From Hoeflea sp038900095 (lineage in GTDB: Bacteria > Pseudomonadota > Alphaproteobacteria > Rhizobiales > Rhizobiaceae): a stretch of 64,000 nucleotides of DNA. Of the stretch, positions 59,068 to 64,000 are shown piece after piece. The notes under the pieces are model-generated. The model made no database searches. It had not been told where the DNA came from and saw only the letters and a program-made list of their open reading frames with translations. A program made the position numbers and the translations under genes. The stretch lies in NCBI RefSeq assembly GCF_038900095.1, contig NZ_JBBMQQ010000005.1:186001-250000 (forward strand). Direction: 5' to 3'. Each line of letters starts with the position of its first letter. Within the stretch, counting starts at the first letter, position 1.

Positions 59068-60516
59068 ATGGAGCGCGGATTTTTCATCAATGGCCGCTGG
59101 GAGCATCCCGCCGGTCTCGAGCGTTTCGACATTATCAACCCGGCCAATGGCGAACATGTCGGCTCGACACTGCTGGCCGATGCTGCCGTGGTCGACCGGT
59201 GCGTCGATGCCGCCGAAGCGGTGGCGACCTCGTTCGCGCTGATGCCGGCGCGTGCGCGTGCCGACATGCTGCGCAAGGCCGCCACCCTGATCGAGGAGCG
59301 GGTTGACGAGATGGCCCGCCTGCTCACCCGCGAGCAGGGCAAGCCGGTGCCTGACAACGTCAAGGAAATCCTCTTCGGCTGCGAAGTCATGCGTTACTAC
59401 GCCGAAGAGGCCGTGCGCGTCGGCGGATCGATCCGTCCGGCCTCGGCGCCCGATATCCGCAACCTTGTGACCTATCACCCGATTGGCGTGGTGGCGGCGA
59501 TCGTGCCGTGGAACTATCCCGTGGATCTCTATTGCTGGAAGATCGGCCCGGCGCTGGCCGCCGGTTGCCCGATCATAGTCAAGTCGCCGCACGAGACGCC
59601 ACTGGCCATCGCCATGGTTGTGGATTGCCTGCATGAAGCCGGCTTTCCGGCAGGCACCATTGCCGACATCCCCGGTCTCGGTCCGGTGGCGGGCGAAGCC
59701 CTGTCATCGCATCCGCGCATCCGGGCGCTGTCGGCCACCGCCTCCATTCCTGCAGGGCAGGCGATCATGCGCGCCGCGTCGGTCAACATGAAGCGCCTTT
59801 GCCTCGAACTTGGTGGCCACGCGCCCTTCGTCGTGATGGAGGACGCCGACCTCGAAGAGGCCGCCCGCGCCGCCCACCGGCGCGGGTTCTCCAACATGGG
59901 ACAGATCTGCATCACCGTGAACCGCATCCTTGTCGCAGCGCCTGTTGCCCGCGAGTTTGCAGATATCCTGTCCTCGCTGACCGAAAAGACGGTCATCGGC
60001 GACGGACTGGATCCGGCCATTGGCTATGGTCCGGTCCAGAACGCGGGCGTGATCGCGCGGATGGACCGGCATGTCGCCGACGCCGTGGCCAAGGGCGGAC
60101 GCGTCATTGCCGGCGGTGCCCGCGCCACCGGCAGCGGCTTTGACGACGGGCTGTTTTATCGCCCGACCGTGATCGAAAACGCGCCCCTCGACAGCCTTCC
60201 GATGAGCGAGGAAACCTTCGGTCCGGTGATGGGCATGGCGACATTCGGCAGTGACGCCGAGATGCTGGCAATAGCCAACAGCCTGGAATATGGCCTCGCC
60301 GCCTATATCTTCGGTGGCGATCTCGACCGGGTCTGGTCGCTCGCCGAGCGGATGGATTTCGGCGCCGTCGGCGTGAACGTCAACGATACCAGCGATCTGC
60401 AGGCGCCGTTTGGCGGGTGGAAAATGTCGGGCTTCGGCCGCGAACTCGGCCCCGAGGGACTGGACACCTACCTCCAGCCCAAACACCTGAAAATGCGCCT
60501 GCGCCACAGCATCTGA
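59068..60516 (+). CDS. NAD(P)-dependent aldehyde dehydrogenase
   Basis: A 482-residue aldehyde dehydrogenase similar to succinate-semialdehyde dehydrogenases. AIVPWNYPVDLYCWK near residue 142, catalytic Glu in LELGGHAPFVV (about 250), catalytic Cys in GQICITVNRI (about 284) and EETFGPVMGMATF near 378. The cofactor loop usually reading FTGSxxxG is SATASIPAG here. It starts one base after the SIS gene stop. An aldehyde dehydrogenase in a nucleoside operon hints that the sugar part is oxidised or that the substrate is not a plain ribonucleoside. Confidence 0.93.
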   Translation: MERGFFINGRWEHPAGLERFDIINPANGEHVGSTLLADAAVVDRCVDAAEAVATSFALMPARARADMLRKAATLIEERVDEMARLLTREQGKPVPDNVKEILFGCEVMRYYAEEAVRVGGSIRPASAPDIRNLVTYHPIGVVAAIVPWNYPVDLYCWKIGPALAAGCPIIVKSPHETPLAIAMVVDCLHEAGFPAGTIADIPGLGPVAGEALSSHPRIRALSATASIPAGQAIMRAASVNMKRLCLELGGHAPFVVMEDADLEEAARAAHRRGFSNMGQICITVNRILVAAPVAREFADILSSLTEKTVIGDGLDPAIGYGPVQNAGVIARMDRHVADAVAKGGRVIAGGARATGSGFDDGLFYRPTVIENAPLDSLPMSEETFGPVMGMATFGSDAEMLAIANSLEYGLAAYIFGGDLDRVWSLAERMDFGAVGVNVNDTSDLQAPFGGWKMSGFGRELGPEGLDTYLQPKHLKMRLRHSI

Positions 60517-60520
60517 CCAT

Positions 60521-60549
60521 TCGACCCGGGCCTTGACGGGCCGGGTCGA
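60521..60549 (+). terminator. Hairpin after the nucleoside operon
   Basis: Nine-base arms TCGACCCGG / CCGGGTCGA with extra inner C-G pairs, five bases after the aldehyde dehydrogenase stop. GC-rich but without a T run. Confidence 0.5.
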
Positions 60550-60949
60550 GGATGGCGTGTAAACCTGACAGGGCAGGGCGGGGTGGACCGGATGGCTGCA
60601 CCCCGCCTGCAATCACATGATCACCATTGGCGGCGCAGATTCTCGCCACAGCGTCTTTATCCGCAGCGACCGGCGCATTGCCGTCACTCCCGGAAAAACT
60701 CTTCTATATCACTAGAATCACTGGCGATGATTGGCTGTGCAAATTTTCCTGCGCGAACCGGTCTCTTGGTTTGAGTGGCGAAAAGCGGGAGGATACGCTA
60801 ACCGTCCCTCAGGCAATTGCCTAAATTAAGGCGCAATTTCAAAGGGTTGAATGGTTTCGCTCCGACGATGTCCGGTCAGTGGAAGCTACCAAAGGGCGAA
60901 GTCGGCCCGATCCTGGCGCGGTGTTTGTGGGCGATTTCATTGCCGGACG
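60550..60949. other. Intergenic region, 400 bases, no gene seen
   Basis: Mixed composition with no family-like reading frame. The 12-base palindrome AGGCAATTGCCT occurs at 60811-60822. It leads into the 21-base repeat array. Confidence 0.45.
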
Positions 60950-61054
60950 GTGGGATGCGATTGCAGTTGCGTGGGATTCGATTGTCGTTTCGTGGGAATG
61001 GATCGCAGTTATATGGGATTGCCTGGCGCGTTGGCGGGATTGGCTTGTTGTCTC
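60950..61054 (+). repeat. Five imperfect 21-base tandem repeats
   Basis: Units begin at 60950, 60971, 60992, 61013 and 61034. The core is GTGGGAT-CGATTG-CGTT with drift between copies. Because 21 is a multiple of three, every frame gives a 7-residue repeat; one frame reads WDAIAVA, WDSIVVS, WEWIAVI, WDCLARW, RDWLVVS. No ribosome site or start codon clearly supports translation. Confidence 0.8.
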
Positions 61055-61503
61055 ACGAAATCCGGCCGGCTTTCAGTGTGCTTCAGCTTGCGTTTTGACG
61101 AAGCAAGATTGTGCCCGCGTGAGATGGGGTCGCCTTGAGTTGCTGCTCGGCGTTTGATTCGCGGAATACGGTTCCGAACTCTGGTCGATGAGGAGCCAAG
61201 AGGCTCCATGGTTTAGAACAAGACCGCTTTATCTTGGGAAAAATATTCTAACAGATTGGAAAACAGGCCTTCCTCGCGCCCCGCAAAAATAACGCTGCCT
61301 TTCTCGAGACGACTTCAAAGCCCATACGCAGTTGAACTCCGTAAATGCACAAAACTATCCCACGAACGTGGGAGTACAGTTTTGCTTTCTGCTGATCACC
61401 GGTTGCAGTGGTTGATTCTGTTCCGGTATTGTTCGGTCAGTTAAGCGTTTGAAGTCCCTGGACAACCTGATCCGCCCTCGTGGCGCTGACATGGAGTATG
61501 CAG
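61055..61503. other. Intergenic region with two hairpins, no gene seen
   Basis: Small stem GGAGCC-AAGA-GGCTCC at 61192-61207. A longer hairpin is at 61350-61384. The 3' end leads to the methyltransferase gene, with GGAG at 61493-61496. Confidence 0.45.
61350..61384. other. Two-part hairpin in the mobile-edge intergenic region
   Basis: Outer arms CAAAACT / AGTTTTG and inner arms TCCCAC / GTGGGA around GAAC, with a 1/4-base internal loop. It could be a small structured RNA, a regulatory site for the methyltransferase operon or an element end. Confidence 0.4.
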
Positions 61504-62919
61504 ATGCATCCGCCAAGCGATGACGCATGCCTTGAACAATCTTGCGCGATCGAAAATCTCGCGCCTTATGCCAACAATGCCAGAACCCATTCGAAGAAGC
61601 AGGTAAGGCAGATCGCCGACAGCATTCGAAGATTTGGCTTCTGCAATCCGGTGCTGATTGCCGAAGACAACACGATCATCGCCGGTCATGGGCGCGTCGA
61701 GGCCGCAAAGCTGATCGGGATGACGGAAGTCCCGGTCCGACGGTTGTCACATTTGTCGAAAGACGAGGTGCGTGCCTACATCCTCGCAGACAACAAGCTC
61801 GCGGAGAATGCAGGCTGGGATCGGGAACTGCTCGCCATCGAGATGCAGGGCCTGATCGATCTCGACTTCGATATCGAGGGCCTGGGCTTCTCCACGGTGG
61901 AGATAGATCTCACCATCGGCGACAAACAGCCGACCGGTTCTGAAGCGGATAGTACTCTGGATCGGGTCGAGCCGGTCGGGCAGGGACCTGCGGTGACGTG
62001 GGCAGGGGGTCTATGGCTGCTTGGGCCGCATCGCCTTCTGTGTGGAGATGCCCGGTCGAAACTGGATGTTGCGCGCCTGTGCAACGGGAAACCGTCGACA
62101 CTCCTGTTCACCGATCCTCCCTACAATGTGCCGATCGATGGCCATGTCACTGGCCTGGGTCGTGTCAGGCATCGTGAGTTTGCACTGGCCTCAGGCGAGA
62201 TGGACGAAGCCGCGTTCACTACGTTCCTGACAGACAGCCTTCAAGCCGCGGCGTCTCAACTCACAGACGGAGCTATTGCCTATGTCTGCATGGACTGGCG
62301 CCACATGCGCGAGGTGCTGGCAGCGGGCCATGCCGTCTTCTCGGAGCTTAAGAACCTGTGCGTCTGGAACAAGACCAATGGCGGCATGGGCTCGTTCTAC
62401 CGCTCCAAGCACGAGCTGGTCTTTGTCTTCAAGAAGGGCACGGCCCCGCACATCAACACCTTCGGGCTTGGGGAAGAAGGAAGATATCGAACCAATGTTT
62501 GGGACTATCCGGGGATCAGCTCGCTCGGGGCCAGCCGCGATGAAGAGCTTGCCATGCATCCAACGGTCAAACCGGTGGCGCTGATTGGGGATGCCATCAA
62601 GGATTGCTCGCGGCGTGGCGATATCATCCTCGATGTCTTTGGAGGATCCGGCTCGACCCTTATTGCTGCTGATCAGTGCGGTCGTGTCGCTCATCTGATG
62701 GAGATCGATCCGCTCTATTGCGACACCATCATCCGCCGGTTCGAGCGACTGACCGGCGAACCGGCTCGCATGGCAGAAACCGGCAGAACCTTCGCGGACG
62801 TGATGGCGGATCGTGATGGATCTGGTGATGTCGGCAACCAGGGTGTGAGCATTGCTGGTACATTCCATTCGGCCGACCATAGCTCCGCCATCTCCGCTTT
62901 GATCAAAGGAGCTCGGTGA
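61504..62919 (+). CDS. ParB-nuclease-domain DNA methyltransferase (beta-class, N6-adenine/N4-cytosine type)
   Basis: About 471 residues in two domains. Residues 15-95 are ParB/sulfiredoxin-like (IADSIRRFGFCNPVLIAEDN, then GHGRVEAAKLIG). The methyltransferase follows: catalytic DPPYNVPID near residue 203 comes before the AdoMet-binding FGGSGSTLIAADQCGR near residue 380, the motif order of the beta class. It modifies DNA; no restriction partner is nearby, so it is probably an orphan methylase of a phage or integrative element. ATG 61504 fits GGAG at 61493-61496. It overlaps the next gene (TGATG). Confidence 0.9.
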   Translation: MHPPSDDACLEQSCAIENLAPYANNARTHSKKQVRQIADSIRRFGFCNPVLIAEDNTIIAGHGRVEAAKLIGMTEVPVRRLSHLSKDEVRAYILADNKLAENAGWDRELLAIEMQGLIDLDFDIEGLGFSTVEIDLTIGDKQPTGSEADSTLDRVEPVGQGPAVTWAGGLWLLGPHRLLCGDARSKLDVARLCNGKPSTLLFTDPPYNVPIDGHVTGLGRVRHREFALASGEMDEAAFTTFLTDSLQAAASQLTDGAIAYVCMDWRHMREVLAAGHAVFSELKNLCVWNKTNGGMGSFYRSKHELVFVFKKGTAPHINTFGLGEEGRYRTNVWDYPGISSLGASRDEELAMHPTVKPVALIGDAIKDCSRRGDIILDVFGGSGSTLIAADQCGRVAHLMEIDPLYCDTIIRRFERLTGEPARMAETGRTFADVMADRDGSGDVGNQGVSIAGTFHSADHSSAISALIKGAR

Positions 62920-63788
62920 TGGCGGTCAAGCGAAACAAGTCGCGCAAGGCGACGCCGAAAGTCACTCCACCCGGCCTTACTCCGCTGCAGAAGATCCTGC
63001 TTGATGAGGCAGGCCGCAAGGTCACGATCACCAGTGAGGGCCGGCAGCAGGAAGTCTCGATCGAACAGGTGGTTACCCGCAAGCTTCTGCAGGTCGCCGC
63101 CAGCGGGTCTGTCCATGCGCTGAGCAATGCGGTCAACGAGATCATCCTGGCACAACGGATCATGCAGCGGGAGATCGAGGAGGATATCGAGTTCGCTCAC
63201 CGCGTAAAGGCACACCAACAAGTGTTGCTCGACAAGGCCAGGAAAGAAGGCCAGGACCTCAACACTGTCCTGCCCCATCCCGATGACATCGAGATCATTC
63301 CAGGCGTTGGCTACAAGGTCCACGGGCCATGGGATGAGGCGGAGTTGAAGATCGTCCTCGGCAATTGTGCCAGGCGAGATCTCTATATCCTTCAGGCAGC
63401 CCTTGAGGAGCGGCTGGGCGAGCCGGAGAGTGACCAAAACAGCGGCGGAAGGGATAAGCAATTCCCCGGCGCATCCGCTCTGGTCCTCGTGCACTTCTTC
63501 AACGACGGCTTGCCGGCCCGATTTCACAAGTCGGACATGCAACTGATCGCCGATCTTTACAAATGCCGCAGGCTCACCAAGCGCGATCTGCTCAAGATCA
63601 CCCATCAGGAGTGGGCTGCAATCGGCAGTCCAAAGCCAAGAGGCTGGAGGATGCCGTCATTGAGAAAGACATGCGCGGATCTCGAACGTGTAACCGAGGG
63701 CTGTATCGAACTCCTGCACGAGATGATGGCCGGCCAGATCATGAGCGACCGCGAAATCTCTGCAAGGCTTAGGCAATTGCAGCGCTGA
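62919..63788 (+). CDS. DUF5681-like protein of a mobile element
   Basis: A 289-residue protein with a basic N-terminus (MAVKRNKSRKATPK). The region PLQKILLDEAGRKVTITSEG, then VVTRKLLQVAASGSVHALSN (residues about 24-75), resembles the second half of DUF5681, a domain often next to orphan methylases and terminases in alphaproteobacterial prophages. The usual GRPxG lead-in is missing. The rest is helical, with no recognised motif. AAAGGAG precedes ATG 62919, which overlaps the methyltransferase stop. Possibly a DNA-binding or packaging accessory protein; function not known. Confidence 0.7.
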   Translation: MAVKRNKSRKATPKVTPPGLTPLQKILLDEAGRKVTITSEGRQQEVSIEQVVTRKLLQVAASGSVHALSNAVNEIILAQRIMQREIEEDIEFAHRVKAHQQVLLDKARKEGQDLNTVLPHPDDIEIIPGVGYKVHGPWDEAELKIVLGNCARRDLYILQAALEERLGEPESDQNSGGRDKQFPGASALVLVHFFNDGLPARFHKSDMQLIADLYKCRRLTKRDLLKITHQEWAAIGSPKPRGWRMPSLRKTCADLERVTEGCIELLHEMMAGQIMSDREISARLRQLQR

Positions 63789-63973
63789 TGCGGGCAGGGG
63801 AGGCGGCCGACCGACTGGTCTCAATGGACGCCAGGGACGATCCGCGGCCATTCCTCCTCGAATGCCGGCAAAATCGGTATCTGGACGCAATGACGACGCA
63901 TTGCCACGTAATTGCTCCGTCCGCTACGGCGCATCTCGGGCGCCAGTGCAGACAGAGCATAGGTGCAAAATGA
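63788..63973 (+). CDS. Small hypothetical protein, 61 residues
   Basis: Starts at an ATG that overlaps the previous stop (TGATG), as the two upstream genes do, which favours translation. Composition is polar with several Cys and His (LECRQNR, THCHVI, RQCRQ). Nothing recognisable. It could be chance. Confidence 0.35.
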   Translation: MRAGEAADRLVSMDARDDPRPFLLECRQNRYLDAMTTHCHVIAPSATAHLGRQCRQSIGAK

Positions 63974-64000
63974 CAAGCGTACCCCCGTTTCTCCGTGGCT

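Noticed and set aside
60817..61157. Heptad-repeat protein encoded over the 21-base repeats
   Set aside because: Three frames are open over the repeats, none has a convincing start codon with ribosome site, and none extends into recognisable protein. Reported only as a repeat.
60811..63780. AGGCAATTGC at 60811-60820 and again at 63771-63780 as attachment-site repeats
   Set aside because: Ten bases is too short, one copy is part of a perfect palindrome, the other lies inside a coding region, and no integrase is present.

Overview
This 64 kb window is GC-rich, tightly packed DNA from an alphaproteobacterium, most likely a rhizobium-like member of the Hyphomicrobiales. I infer this from the gene families: rhizobial-type polyol (Smo) operon, aldolase/short-chain-dehydrogenase fusion, many ribose-type ABC importers with DeoR/SorC/LacI regulators. 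There is no rRNA or tRNA to confirm it. Almost everything is accessory catabolism: six separate ABC importers, each next to the enzymes and regulator that would use its substrate. This is the typical look of a catabolic island, megaplasmid or chromid. I saw no insertion sequence, CRISPR array or replication origin.

Region 1 (1-15705) is the most interesting. It holds the end of one ribose-type importer, a DeoR regulator, a split transketolase pair and a RuBisCO-like protein (RLP). Next come a complete minus-strand importer, then 5-methylthioribose kinase (mtnK) and methylthioribose-1-phosphate isomerase (mtnA). A SorC-type regulator and a class II aldolase/SDR fusion close the region. MtnK and MtnA would turn imported methylthioribose or 5-deoxyribose into a ketopentose 1-phosphate. 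That product could be split by the aldolase, or rearranged by the RLP and passed to the transketolase. A long shared operator lies in front of both the mtnK/transporter divergon and the aldolase/sorC divergon, with a weaker copy before the transketolase-RLP operon, which suggests one regulon.

Region 2 (15783-23356) is a classical sorbitol/mannitol operon: SmoEFGK-type importer, sorbitol dehydrogenase, mannitol 2-dehydrogenase and a LacI regulator with palindromic operators. Region 3 (23587-30419) looks like a C5-dicarboxylate (mesaconate, itaconate or methylsuccinate type) CoA pathway: CoA-transferase, acyl-CoA dehydrogenase, hydratase, HpcH-type lyase, an MmgE/PrpD protein and a LysR regulator.

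Region 4 (30863-40469) is a ribose-type importer in which one permease is fused to a strictosidine-synthase/SMP-30-like propeller. A second free propeller protein follows, with an alcohol and an aldehyde dehydrogenase. Region 5 (40820-43080) is a small pair: a carboxymuconolactone-decarboxylase-like protein without its cysteines, and an extra FtsH.

Region 6 (43651-50371) is a CUT1 sugar importer with a cytoplasmic DUF5060-type glycoside hydrolase and an aldo/keto reductase; its ATPase has an Arg in the Walker A motif. Region 7 (50802-60516) is a nucleoside-type (BMP) importer with GntR regulator, cysteine hydrolase, PfkB kinase, nucleoside phosphorylase, SIS protein and aldehyde dehydrogenase in one long operon. 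Region 8 (60517-64000) begins with about 1 kb of non-coding DNA that includes a 21-bp tandem repeat. It continues with a ParB-methyltransferase and a DUF5681-like protein, which look like the edge of a prophage or integrative element.
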